Source: CALGSZ01 sp042408955 | GTDB taxonomy: Bacteria; Chloroflexota; Chloroflexia; Thermomicrobiales; UBA6265 | Assembly: GCA_042408955.1 (NCBI GenBank) | Contig: JBHOQQ010000070.1 | Location: 17,226-81,225 of the forward strand | DNA length: 64,000 nt | Direction: 5' to 3' | Shown: one piece after another, positions 25,145 to 33,023 of the stretch | How positions within the stretch are numbered: the stretch's first letter is position 1 | How the letters are laid out: each line of letters starts with the position of its first letter | Program-made: the position numbers and the translations under genes | The notes under the pieces: generated by a model | Told to the model about the DNA's origin: nothing | Databases searched by the model: none | Seen by the model: the letters and a program-made list of their open reading frames with translations, nothing else

Positions 25145-25177
25145 GCGTGCTCCCACCGGCGGCCAGCGGGAGCACGC
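25145..25177. terminator. Hairpin between convergent genes, probable bidirectional terminator
   Basis: Perfect 10-bp inverted repeat GCGTGCTCCC / GGGAGCACGC with a 13-base loop, between the stops at 25129 (+) and 25210 (-). No T tract on either side, so termination may be partial or factor-assisted. Confidence 0.5.
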
Positions 25178-25209
25178 CCCGAGCTGCCCTTCGTCCGGGC
25201 CACCCTGCG

Positions 25210-25794
25210 TCACGAGGCCGGCGTAGCCTCCACGTCGGTGGATGTGCCAGCCGCGCCACCTGACTGGACAAGGTAGACCGTTACCTGCGTTCGGCCATCC
25301 ATGCCCCCGCTGAGAATCGCCACGCCAGCGTATCCGGAGTTGTTGAGTTCACCGAGTCCGAACGTGAGCGTGTCACCAACGCGCGTGCCGCCAACGTTGC
25401 CGCACGCGATGTAGTTGCCGATATTCTCTTGGCTTTCATGCACGTTGATGGCATATGGAGCAGCCAGCAAGTCATCGAGGCTGACCTCAAGCTGGGTAAC
25501 ACTCATGAGCACGGGAATGGCATTCGCGGCGCCGGCCTGCTCACCGGCCATGGGACTCGCTTCCATCCCAGCCATCGTGCCACTGATTTCCGCGATATTG
25601 GTGAGGGGATACACCACCTCGCCGAGGTTGTCGCACGTCCCTGAGTGAATGTGTGCCGGATGCCCAGCGGTTACCTGACCCGGCGCCGCAGTGGGACTTG
25701 CTTCCTGCGCCTGTACTGCCACTGCGCCGGCAACGAGCAACCCAACGATGCCGACGATGCCCCCAAGCTGTGCTACCAATCGCCCCAGTCTCAT
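25210..25794 (-). CDS. Secreted protein with the same H-x-GTC domain as 8043-9635
   Basis: A 194-residue exported protein: signal peptide RLGRLVAQLGGIVGIVGLLV ending near AQA, a short Ala/Pro spacer, then HIHSGTCDNLG, SLDDLLAAPYAINVH, IACGNVGGTR, LTFGLGELNNSGYAGVA and TQVTVYLVQ. The two Cys (GTC and ACG) match those of the larger SH3b protein, suggesting a disulfide. No established function; the overall style recalls CHRD-like secreted domains but the match is loose. Confidence 0.72.
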   Translation of the reverse strand: MRLGRLVAQLGGIVGIVGLLVAGAVAVQAQEASPTAAPGQVTAGHPAHIHSGTCDNLGEVVYPLTNIAEISGTMAGMEASPMAGEQAGAANAIPVLMSVTQLEVSLDDLLAAPYAINVHESQENIGNYIACGNVGGTRVGDTLTFGLGELNNSGYAGVAILSGGMDGRTQVTVYLVQSGGAAGTSTDVEATPAS

Positions 25795-25936
25795 ACTCGG
25801 TCACCCTCCTGTGACATCGATCCGGCCAGCACGCGCCGCGCTGGCGCTCAGGAGGGTGCATGCGGTATGCCAGGAAGGCACTGGGTGACCCCGCGGCGTG
25901 ACATGTAGGCTACCTGGCCGCCTAGCAGCCCCTCGG

Positions 25937-26302
25937 TCAATGACGGTCAACATGCGGCTGGTAGCGCACGATGGTAACTGGGTCGGTGGTGATGAGTCCG
26001 CCCTGCAACATTTCTTCAATCGCTGGCAAGAGGCGAGCGACTCGTTCTTCCGTGTCGATCCACTCCAGCACGAGCGGCAAATCCGCCGACAGATCGACAA
26101 TGGACGCCGCGTGGATCTTGCTGTGGGCACCGTAACCGGCCAGACCGCGTGTCACGGTGGCGCCGGCCGCGCCTTCCCTCCGGAGAAATTCAAGGAGCGC
26201 GCTCCAGAGCGGTTGTCCATAATGCCGGTCCCGCTCACCAAAATACGCACGGACGCGGATCCCCCGCCCGTTCATCTGATGCTCAAGCGCTTCGCGCCCC
26301 AC
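25937..26302 (-). CDS. DUF190 (PII-like) protein of the fluoride operon
   Basis: A 121-residue DUF190 protein. The family pattern is evident: IRVRAYFGERDRHYGQPLWS, then LRREGAAGATVTRGLAGYG, then LPLVLEWIDTEERVARLLPA. DUF190 proteins have a ferredoxin-like PII fold and often sit beside or are fused to crcB fluoride channels, which suits this locus. GTG start with GAGGAG seven bases before it. Last gene of the riboswitch-controlled operon, 30 bases after the MFS stop. Confidence 0.85.
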   Translation of the reverse strand: MGREALEHQMNGRGIRVRAYFGERDRHYGQPLWSALLEFLRREGAAGATVTRGLAGYGAHSKIHAASIVDLSADLPLVLEWIDTEERVARLLPAIEEMLQGGLITTDPVTIVRYQPHVDRH

Positions 26303-26332
26303 CAGCGCACTCCTCGCTCCTTGTCCGCCCCG

Positions 26333-27535
26333 CTATCGCTGGCGCCGAACCGCCAAAAGCACAGGCACGGCTGCGGCTTGGGTCAGGACAGCAAAGGCCA
26401 CCACGGTGCCAACCGACCGATCGTAAAGCAATCCCATGACCGCGCTGCCGGCAAACCACGCCATGCCATAGCCACCATTGAACAGGCCATAGGCGGCAGC
26501 ACGGCGCTGCGTTGAAACCAATTCTGCCACTGCCGCCCGCATAATGGACTCTTGGCTGGCCAAGCCAATGCCCCACAAGCTGACGCCAATCAACGCCGCA
26601 ACCGGCCCACCTAGAAAGACCAGTGGAGCGAACGGCAAGGCCAGCATGACCGCTGCGGCTACAACTGGGTAGCTAAAGCGATCGAACAGGCGCCCAAGAA
26701 CAAGCGCCCCAATGGCATCAATGCCCATTGCCACTGCGTAATACACCGGGATAAGGGCATCGCGCACAACCGCGTCGTGGGCAAGATGATAGGCAATCAG
26801 GGCGAAATCAGCGAATCCAGCCCCGACCAGCGCCGAGCCCGCCAAATAGATCCAAAACGCTTTAGGCCAACCATGCGTGACAAGCGGCTCGGCCGCCTCG
26901 AAGGCACCAGGGTGGGGATGCCAGAACCGGACCGCGATCAACACGCCGAGTGTGCAAAGCGCGGGGATCGCTAGCACGGCCAAACCTGTTCGATAGCCAT
27001 CTCCCAGCCACATCACCGCGACGACGAGTAACGGCCCAAGCACCGCACCTGTTTGGTCAAGCGCCTCATGGATTCCGAACCCCCAGCCTCGTCCGACCTG
27101 GGAGGTGGCATAGGAGAGCATCGCATCGCGCGCGGGTGTCCGCACTGCCTTACCAATCCTCTCGGCAATGAGCAGCAGTACAGCCCATTGCCAGTGCCCA
27201 ACCAGCGCAAGCAACGGCACCGCCACCATGTTGATGGTGTACCCCGTAAGGGTGATGGTCCAATACCGTGCGGTCCGGTCGCTAATGTAGCCAGAAACGA
27301 TGCGCAGCGCGTAGCCCAGCAATTCGCCGAGCCCGGCCGTGACGCCCACAACAGTCGCGCTGGCGCCAAGCATGGCAAGATAAGGTCCCGCAATGCTGCG
27401 CGCCCCCTCGTAGGCCATATCAGCGAACAAACTGACGACTCCGAGCAGGACGACGAATTGCAGTGCCCGCTTGGCGTCACTGCCGCGTGGCTGGCTGGAG
27501 GTGCCTTGGAAATGATCAGCGGCCTGATGGGTCAT
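26333..27535 (-). CDS. MFS transporter, fluoride-riboswitch operon
   Basis: A 400-residue major facilitator with about twelve membrane segments. FADMAYEGARSIAGPYLAML at helix 1 and VVGVTAGLGELLGYALRIVS with SGYISDRTARYWTITLTGY (the motif A loop) are typical of drug/sugar-type MFS proteins. Its start immediately follows the DUF6062 stop (TGAATG, zero gap), so it is translated from the same message. Because the leader carries a fluoride riboswitch, the transporter is predicted to be induced by fluoride. What it exports is unknown. Confidence 0.8.
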   Translation of the reverse strand: MTHQAADHFQGTSSQPRGSDAKRALQFVVLLGVVSLFADMAYEGARSIAGPYLAMLGASATVVGVTAGLGELLGYALRIVSGYISDRTARYWTITLTGYTINMVAVPLLALVGHWQWAVLLLIAERIGKAVRTPARDAMLSYATSQVGRGWGFGIHEALDQTGAVLGPLLVVAVMWLGDGYRTGLAVLAIPALCTLGVLIAVRFWHPHPGAFEAAEPLVTHGWPKAFWIYLAGSALVGAGFADFALIAYHLAHDAVVRDALIPVYYAVAMGIDAIGALVLGRLFDRFSYPVVAAAVMLALPFAPLVFLGGPVAALIGVSLWGIGLASQESIMRAAVAELVSTQRRAAAYGLFNGGYGMAWFAGSAVMGLLYDRSVGTVVAFAVLTQAAAVPVLLAVRRQR

Positions 27536-28267
27536 TCACTGATCCTGGCGAGCGTGGCCGGCCCCACCAGGCCAGCCAGCGACGTGATAGACCGCGCGCT
27601 GGGCTGCTCCACGCTCGATGCCCGCCGGCTCGTGCCGGTAGCGATAGTCGTGTTTCCGAATGATCTCACGAAGGTGCCGGCGGAGTTGCCCCACCTGCGC
27701 GATCGCCACCTCACGGAGTATGGCAAACTCCTCCGGCGCGGCACGGCATAGCGCCTGGCGCAGATGCGGGATACACAGTGTGGCCGACTGGGCATACGCG
27801 GCCCGAAACTCCGGCTCTGACAACCCCGCGATGAGTGCTGTGACGGCTATCGCCGCCGCTTCATCCCGGACCCGGCAGAAGGGACACTGGCCATCAGGCT
27901 TGAGCAGCGTACATTCCCGATCCGAACTCGCATCGCCAGAGAGAGTGAATCGCGCGACGATTTCCAGCAGACGCCCGCCGCGTTGCGAGGGCTCAAGCTG
28001 CCGGAGCGCCGCCTCGATCTCCTTGAGCACACCGTCGTACACCAGGGAGGTGCTGAGAACGCGGGCGCGGGCAAGCCACTTGTTGGCATGCTCCGGGCAA
28101 AATCCCCAGGCGGCATCGACGTCCGCGCGGAAGCCTGGATCGTTGACAAACTCATAGTCAACGCTGTCCATCGCGTGCTCCACCGCCCGGTGCATCAAGC
28201 GGCAAACAGGACAGCCGGGCATGGGGAATGCGTCGAGCAGGTCTTCGTGCGCCGCTGATCGCTCCAT
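27536..28267 (-). CDS. DUF6062 protein with two CxxC/CxxH zinc-binding-like sites
   Basis: A 243-residue soluble protein, first gene after the fluoride riboswitch. The frame is open up to 28363, but the upstream part is the riboswitch, so the start is ATG 28267. Two similar Cys/His sets are present: GCPVC (Cys19, Cys22) with FCPEH (Cys57, His60), and QCPFC (Cys128, Cys131) with LCIPH (Cys165, His168). The gap between halves is 35 and 34 residues, which points to an internal duplication of a metal-binding module. Function unknown. Stop and MFS start abut. Confidence 0.78.
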   Translation of the reverse strand: MERSAAHEDLLDAFPMPGCPVCRLMHRAVEHAMDSVDYEFVNDPGFRADVDAAWGFCPEHANKWLARARVLSTSLVYDGVLKEIEAALRQLEPSQRGGRLLEIVARFTLSGDASSDRECTLLKPDGQCPFCRVRDEAAAIAVTALIAGLSEPEFRAAYAQSATLCIPHLRQALCRAAPEEFAILREVAIAQVGQLRRHLREIIRKHDYRYRHEPAGIERGAAQRAVYHVAGWPGGAGHARQDQ

Positions 28268-28280
28268 GCGGTATCTCCAC

Positions 28281-28328
28281 AAAACAAAAGCTTCTACCGC
28301 CCCATGACATCGGGAGCAGGTAGAAGCT
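28281..28328 (-). terminator. Riboswitch-controlled intrinsic terminator
   Basis: On the minus strand AGCTTCTACC (28328-28319) pairs perfectly with GGTAGAAGCT (28298-28289) over a 20-base loop and is followed by TTTGTTTT. Its 5' arm is the 3' end of the fluoride aptamer, so folding of the ligand-bound aptamer should prevent termination. Confidence 0.88.
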
Positions 28329-28368
28329 ATCAGCCGCTGCTGCGGCAGTGTGGCGAGCCTCATCGCCG
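28319..28368 (-). promoter_or_regulatory. Fluoride riboswitch (crcB motif)
   Basis: The minus strand reads GGCGATGAGGCTCGCC, ACACTGCCG, a short loop, CGGCTGAT, AGCTTCTACC. This follows the crcB-motif consensus closely: GGCGATGAGG stem start, the CTGCC/GGCTGAT helix, and the conserved 3' CTAC. The pseudoknot GAGGCT with AGCTTC (one G-U) is intact. The aptamer's 3' strand doubles as terminator 5' arm, the standard design for a fluoride-activated transcriptional switch. It lies 52 bases upstream of the DUF6062 start. Confidence 0.92.
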
Positions 28369-28404
28369 GGAGACCAGCCTCATCTGCCTGGCCTCACCGC
28401 CGGG

Positions 28405-28433
28405 ATAGTAGGGTTGCGCACCAGGGCTGTCAA
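28405..28433 (-). promoter_or_regulatory. Promoter of the fluoride-riboswitch operon
   Basis: On the minus strand TTGACA (28433-28428), exactly 17 bases, TACTAT (28410-28405). Transcription would begin near 28398, about 30 bases before the aptamer; that short leader can form a hairpin GAGGCCAG/CTGGTCTC. Confidence 0.65.
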
Positions 28434-28630
28434 GCGCGATCTGCACACGATGATCTCCTGGGCTGCGTGAGCCGTGTTGCACGCTTTACAATCGGAGGTG
28501 CTGTTGCGCGGCGACGCTGGCAGTATGCCAGGTCATCGTTGAACGGCTCCACCGCACACCCGCCAACGCCAGAGGAGAGTACTCAGGTGGCGCATGACAT
28601 CGCTGTAGCCTTCTGCATGGAGATCGCCCG

Positions 28631-29008
28631 GTGACCTATCTCCTTGTCGGGCTCGGCGGGTTTCTTGGCGCCAACGCGCGTTACGCGATCTCCGTTTGGG
28701 CGGCGAACCGGCTTGGCACTGCATTCCCGCACGGAACGTTTATCATCAACGTTTCCGGCAGCTTCCTCATGGGCGTTGCCGTCACCCTTATCGCTGGCCG
28801 GTTCGATGATGCCGCCAGCGCCCGCTTGCTGATCACCACGGGCTTTCTGGGCGCGTATACCACCTTCTCGACGTTTGCCTTCGAAACCCTGGCATTGCTT
28901 CGCCAGCGCGATTGGCGTGGTGGCCTTTTCAACGCTGTGGGCAGCGCCGGACTCGGCGCCGCCTCGGCAGCGCTCGGTATCTGGCTTACCAATCGGTCAT
29001 TCGGATGA
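28631..29008 (+). CDS. crcB: CrcB/Fluc fluoride channel, first subunit
   Basis: A 125-residue, four-helix CrcB/Fluc protein. GLGGFLGANARYAISVWAA carries the conserved Asn of helix 1, FIINVSGSFLMG the second, and GFLGAYTTFSTFAFE the TTFST pore segment with central Na+ site. It exports cytoplasmic fluoride passively. GTG start with GGAG 8 bases upstream. The stop overlaps the start of a second crcB (ATGA), as in species that build the channel from two different subunits. No aptamer of its own was found upstream. Confidence 0.93.
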   Translation: MTYLLVGLGGFLGANARYAISVWAANRLGTAFPHGTFIINVSGSFLMGVAVTLIAGRFDDAASARLLITTGFLGAYTTFSTFAFETLALLRQRDWRGGLFNAVGSAGLGAASAALGIWLTNRSFG

Positions 29009-29580
29009 GCGGCACGCATCCCAACCCTGGCCCGCGAATGCAGTACACCACCCACGGCCACGAGCCCATGTCACGTCCGCATGTGACTGTGGCACCCGGC
29101 GACTCGGCGCTGCCGGACGGAGTGCTGGCGCAGCGTCCCGCTGGGAGCCAGCAGCCAACCACAGGTCCATCACATCCGCCTCCCTCGTTCGCTCTGCACG
29201 AGACCATCGTGACCATCACCGCGGTCGGGCTCGGTGGCGTGCTCGGCGCCAACGCGCGTTACGTTCTGGGGACCTGGGCACAAGCGGCCTGGGGTTCCGA
29301 GTTCCCCTGGGGAACGCTGCTCATCAACGTGCTCGGCAGCCTGCTGATCGGTGTCTTCCTGACGCTCGCCACGGAGCGCCTCACGATTCGCCCAGCGACG
29401 CGCCTATTCGTCGCGACCGGTATCCTTGGAGCATTTACCACCTTCTCGACGATGAGCTATGAACTTGTGCACCTGCTCCAAGCCGGCGCCCTAATCCGGG
29501 CTGTGCTGTATCTGCTGGCGAGTCTCGGCCTCGGCCTCATTGCCGTCATTGGCGGCCGCGTGCTAGCGCTCGCGGTTTAG
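29005..29580 (+). CDS. crcB: CrcB/Fluc fluoride channel, second subunit with N-terminal extension
   Basis: A 191-residue protein if started at the overlapping ATG 29005. The C-terminal 120 residues are a full CrcB: GLGGVLGANARYVLGTWAQ, LLINVLGSLLIGVFLTLA, GILGAFTTFSTMSYELVHLL. The first 60 or so residues are hydrophilic, rich in His, Pro and Ser, and not part of the family; the true start could be a later ATG (29038 or 29068), which would shorten the tail. Coupled to the first crcB, so a heterodimeric antiparallel channel is likely. Confidence 0.88.
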   Translation: MSGTHPNPGPRMQYTTHGHEPMSRPHVTVAPGDSALPDGVLAQRPAGSQQPTTGPSHPPPSFALHETIVTITAVGLGGVLGANARYVLGTWAQAAWGSEFPWGTLLINVLGSLLIGVFLTLATERLTIRPATRLFVATGILGAFTTFSTMSYELVHLLQAGALIRAVLYLLASLGLGLIAVIGGRVLALAV

Positions 29581-29776
29581 CGCATCGGATGCGTTGCGGA
29601 CGCAAGAGATTGCTCGCGCCGCTCAGGATGACCGTGGGAGGCGGCCGGAATGAGGCATCGCTAAGGCAAGCCGTGCTCGACCACGGGCATACCTGGCCCG
29701 CGTTTCCAGCCCGGCGAGTTGCCGAGAGCCGGCTCTCCGATGAAGCGCCACCATGTGGCGCGGCCCATCGTCCAGA

Positions 29777-30514
29777 TCATGGATGATGCGAGACCGGACG
29801 CGGCACGAGATTCTCGGCAAATGCGTAGAGCACCGCCTGCGTCCGGTCGCGCACGCCGATCTTCTGGAAGAGAGCGGAGAGATTGTTCTTGACCGTGCTC
29901 TCAGCGAGCGATAGTTCGTTGGCGATTTGCCGGTTGTTATAGCCGGCGGCCAAGAGCCGCAACAGGGTCAGATCCCGTTGCGTGAGCGCGCCATCGCGGT
30001 GGCCTTCGTCCGGCTGCCGCGTCACGAGGCGGTGATATTCGCGAATGAGCACCGGAGCCAGGGTGGGATCAATTGCCGATCCGCCAGCGGCCGCCAGGCG
30101 TACCGCGCGGATGACATCCTCGGAGCGGGCATTTTTCAGCAGATAGCCCTTCGCCCCGGCGCGCACTGCCTGGATCGCGTAATCATCTTCCCAAAACATG
30201 GTCAGCACGATCACGCTGGTATCAGGGCAGAATCGTGTGACTGCCTCGGTTGCGCGGATACCATCAACAACCGGCATATTGATGTCCATCAGAATTACCT
30301 GTGGGGCCAATTCCCGCGCGAGGCGGATCGCCTCCTCACCGTTCGCAGCCTCGCCCACGACGACGATGTCGCTCGTTTCCTCGAGGAGTTTCCGCAAGCC
30401 CTCGCGGACCAAATGATGATCATCGGCGAGCAAGACGGTGAGTCGCTTGTCTCCTGCCATCTTCGAGGGAGCGCCTTGTCCTGACCGGCGATCCGGAGCC
30501 GGGCTTCGCTCCAT
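29777..30514 (-). CDS. NarL-type response regulator
   Basis: About 245 residues. Receiver: LTVLLADDHHLVREGLRKLL, phospho-Asp in PQVILMDINMPVVDG, Lys in GYLLKNARSED. Output: LuxR HTH with TQRDLTLLRLLAAGYNNRQI and STVKNNLSALFQKIGVRD. I start it at ATG 30514 (GGGGGTG upstream); an ATG at 30460 would trim the tail before the receiver, and the frame is open to 30589. It follows the histidine kinase gene and is its probable partner. Confidence 0.87.
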   Translation of the reverse strand: MERSPAPDRRSGQGAPSKMAGDKRLTVLLADDHHLVREGLRKLLEETSDIVVVGEAANGEEAIRLARELAPQVILMDINMPVVDGIRATEAVTRFCPDTSVIVLTMFWEDDYAIQAVRAGAKGYLLKNARSEDVIRAVRLAAAGGSAIDPTLAPVLIREYHRLVTRQPDEGHRDGALTQRDLTLLRLLAAGYNNRQIANELSLAESTVKNNLSALFQKIGVRDRTQAVLYAFAENLVPRPVSHHP

Positions 30515-30589
30515 GCGGGCACCCCCGTGTCCGTTATCGCTCAACTCACCACCTCCGGCATCACCCCATGCCTGACGCCATCTTTTCAA

Positions 30590-31792
30590 TCAATCCCGGC
30601 TGCGCGCGCCGCCCTGTCCTGCGGAGAGAGGAATCCAGGCACGGACCGTTGTGCCGCCGCCCGGCCGCGACCCTACCTCCAGTCGCCCTCCGGTCTCCTC
30701 CGCCAGCTCCTTGATCTGCTCCAGGCCAAAATGCCCGACAGGCGCAACGCCGTCGAACCCAACGCCGTCGTCGGCGACCTCGATCTCGATCGCATGGTCT
30801 GCCCGGCGCACTTCCAGGTGCACCCGGTCCGCTTGTGCATGCTTGCGCACGTTGTGCAGCGCCTCTCGAACAATGCCGACGATGGCCCGCTCAACTTCGG
30901 GCGCCAGCCGTACCCCACTCACCTGAGCAAACTTGACCTCCAGACCTGGCGCAGCGGGAGTCATTTCCGCGAGAAGCTCCCGTAGTGGTCCGGTAATGCT
31001 GGGAGCAGGCGGCTGGGACGAGCGAAGCCTGCCGATCGCTTTCCGCATGCCCAGGATCGCCCGATCAATCAGATCGCGCGCCTGCCGGGCATCAGCGGTG
31101 ATCGCCTGGTCCTCACCGAGTGTCCGGATGAGACGGTCCAGCGCCAGCCCTGCCAGAGCCAGGTCCTGGGTCGGTCCATCGTGCAATTCTCGGCTGATGT
31201 CCTTGCGTGCTGCCGTCAGCTCTCGCTCGTGCTCGGCGCGGGAGATCGAAAGCTCCATGCGCTGGCGCATGACGATCGCTTCCAGCGCTTGCGCCGTGAC
31301 CACGCCAATCGCTCCAACCGCGAGGCGCTCAGCGGCCGTCGTCGCCGGTATCGCCCCGCCGGTACCGGCAAGGAGCAACGAGCCGAGCAATGAGTCACCT
31401 CGGACGAGCGGCACAACGAGGAGCGCAGGCGACCCTTCGATGACATACTGACCTGGTCCAGTGCTCGGCTCCCCCGGTGCATGCGCGGCGATCCACCGCT
31501 GGTGGAGCGATGCAGCAGCTACCTCCAGCGCTTGGCGCGGCAGGGATGGCGGCGTGGCATAGGCGACGGCGAAGAATCCACGCTCATCCGGCCGCAGGAG
31601 CGCAACACTGCTCACTCCGGAAACCCGTGCTGCAAGGCGGCATGCAGTCCGATAGACCCCAACCAGCGTCCGCTCGCCAGCAATGGTCGCAAGGCCGCGC
31701 ACCATCGCGTCGGCGGCTCTCTGGACCGGCTCCATTCTGGCCTCCGGCGGAGCCGCTGGCTCGACCGACTCTGTATTCGCGATTGGGCGCAT
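30590..31792 (-). CDS. NarL-family sensor histidine kinase with GAF domain
   Basis: A 400-residue soluble kinase without membrane helices. Residues about 45-175 form a GAF-like sensor (VYRTACRLAARVSGVSSVAL, LLVVPLVRGDSLLGSLLLAG). HisKA_3: the phospho-His is in ISRELHDGPTQDLALAGLAL (about 215). HATPase: IVREALHNVRKHAQADRVHL (N box) and VADDGVGFDG (G box). The ligand of the GAF domain is unknown. Same orientation as and directly upstream of the response regulator gene. Confidence 0.9.
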   Translation of the reverse strand: MRPIANTESVEPAAPPEARMEPVQRAADAMVRGLATIAGERTLVGVYRTACRLAARVSGVSSVALLRPDERGFFAVAYATPPSLPRQALEVAAASLHQRWIAAHAPGEPSTGPGQYVIEGSPALLVVPLVRGDSLLGSLLLAGTGGAIPATTAAERLAVGAIGVVTAQALEAIVMRQRMELSISRAEHERELTAARKDISRELHDGPTQDLALAGLALDRLIRTLGEDQAITADARQARDLIDRAILGMRKAIGRLRSSQPPAPSITGPLRELLAEMTPAAPGLEVKFAQVSGVRLAPEVERAIVGIVREALHNVRKHAQADRVHLEVRRADHAIEIEVADDGVGFDGVAPVGHFGLEQIKELAEETGGRLEVGSRPGGGTTVRAWIPLSAGQGGARSRD

Positions 31793-32207
31793 CCTTGCTC
31801 TCCGCCGGACTCACAACCCTGGGCTCTCGCTCGTGCCAGAGCCTTTCACGACCAGGAAACGCTCGCCCGCGAGGCTCGAATTCCGCACCCGTGGAGTCCC
31901 GATGGCTTTGCCGTGCAATGCACACATGGTGGGGCTATCCAGGGCTACGGCGTTGCCAGCCGAACCTCCCGACCACCCTCCATCCTACCCATGCGCGTGT
32001 CCGCCGATAAGGCAGGGTGCCAAGACTTTGGTCACAACTCGCGATAGGTTCATTTGCGCGACACATTGTGCCCAAGGCAGTAGCATTGCCTCACGCGCGA
32101 TGGGCGCGCGGTGCACGAGCATGACGCGTAATTCCGCTCACCGCCAAGGCGCTCGGCTCACGCTCAGCGCCGGATGCCGGTGAGCCAGTAATCTGAGCGG
32201 AGTTAGG
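31793..32207 (+). other. Intergenic region between divergent genes
   Basis: About 415 bases separating the histidine kinase (minus) and the PhnP-like gene (plus), so it must hold promoters for both. I could not pick out a convincing -35/-10 pair, hairpin or coding frame in it. GGAGTTAGG just before 32208 is the ribosome site of the plus-strand gene. Confidence 0.45.
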
Positions 32208-33017
32208 ATGATAGAGTTGACGTTTCTCGGAACCGGCACGTCAAATGGCATCCCCGTGATTGGATGTACCTGTGCGGTCTGCACGTCATCCGATCCCCGG
32301 GATCGCCGTAGCCGCACCTCGGCGGTGGTGCGGTATAACGACCGCACGATTTTGATCGACACTGCCACTGAGCTCCGGCTCCAGGCCATTGCGACTGGCC
32401 TCACCCGCGTTGACGCTATCCTGTTTACGCATGCGCACGCCGATCACACGGGGGGCTTCGACGATCTGCGCCGGTTCAACGAGATCGCTGGGCGTCATCT
32501 CCCGGTCTACGCCTCGCCTGAGACCGCGCAAGTGCTCCGCGAGCGGTTCGCCTACGCCTTTGTGGATCAATTCGCGTTCTATGGTGGAAAACCCGATCTG
32601 ACGCTGGAGGTGATTCACGGACCGTTTTCGCTGTTTGGCCTGGAGGTCATTCCCATCCCTGTTATGCATGGGCGGATGCAGGTGTATGGCTATCGCTTTG
32701 GTCCGCTGGCATATGTGACCGATGCGAAAGTCATTCCCCCTGAATCGCTCAATTTGCTCCGGAATCTCGATGTGCTAGTGATCAACGCGCTCCGGGAGCG
32801 CCCGCATCCAACGCATCTCAGCCTCAGCGAGGCCGTCGCGGTGATCCAGGAAGTCCGTCCCCGCGCCGCGTACCTCGTCCACCTCAGCCACGAACTCAGC
32901 CACGCGCGAGCAGAAGCGCTCCTGCCGCCTGGCATTACGGTGGCATATGACGGGCTGCGCATTCGGACGAGCGCGGCCGCGGCGCCGCCAGCCCCGGCAG
33001 GGCACGCCGCGCCGTGA
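32208..33017 (+). CDS. Metallo-beta-lactamase-fold phosphodiesterase, PhnP-like
   Basis: A 269-residue MBL-fold hydrolase. ELTFLGTGTSNGIPVIGCTC starts the fold; the Cys-rich GCTCAVCTSSDPRDRRSRTS is characteristic of PhnP-like enzymes (extra Zn site). The main metal motif is LFTHAHADHTGGFDDLRRFN, with further His in VMHGRMQVYGY and the Asp in YVTDAKVIP. PhnP opens cyclic phosphoribosyl phosphates in phosphonate breakdown, but many family members serve other phosphodiesters; no phn genes are near. Its stop lies 6 bases from the convergent L,D-transpeptidase stop. Confidence 0.82.
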   Translation: MIELTFLGTGTSNGIPVIGCTCAVCTSSDPRDRRSRTSAVVRYNDRTILIDTATELRLQAIATGLTRVDAILFTHAHADHTGGFDDLRRFNEIAGRHLPVYASPETAQVLRERFAYAFVDQFAFYGGKPDLTLEVIHGPFSLFGLEVIPIPVMHGRMQVYGYRFGPLAYVTDAKVIPPESLNLLRNLDVLVINALRERPHPTHLSLSEAVAVIQEVRPRAAYLVHLSHELSHARAEALLPPGITVAYDGLRIRTSAAAAPPAPAGHAAP

Positions 33018-33023
33018 GTCAGG

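Noticed and set aside
28434..28630. Possible second fluoride riboswitch on the plus strand before crcB
   Set aside because: No GGCGATG stem and no CTGATG...CTAC end could be found; only the minus-strand aptamer fits.
29604..29640. GACGCAAGAGATTGCTCGCGCCGC-like stretch as a gene or hairpin
   Set aside because: Resembles a short dispersed intergenic motif only; no stable structure or frame.
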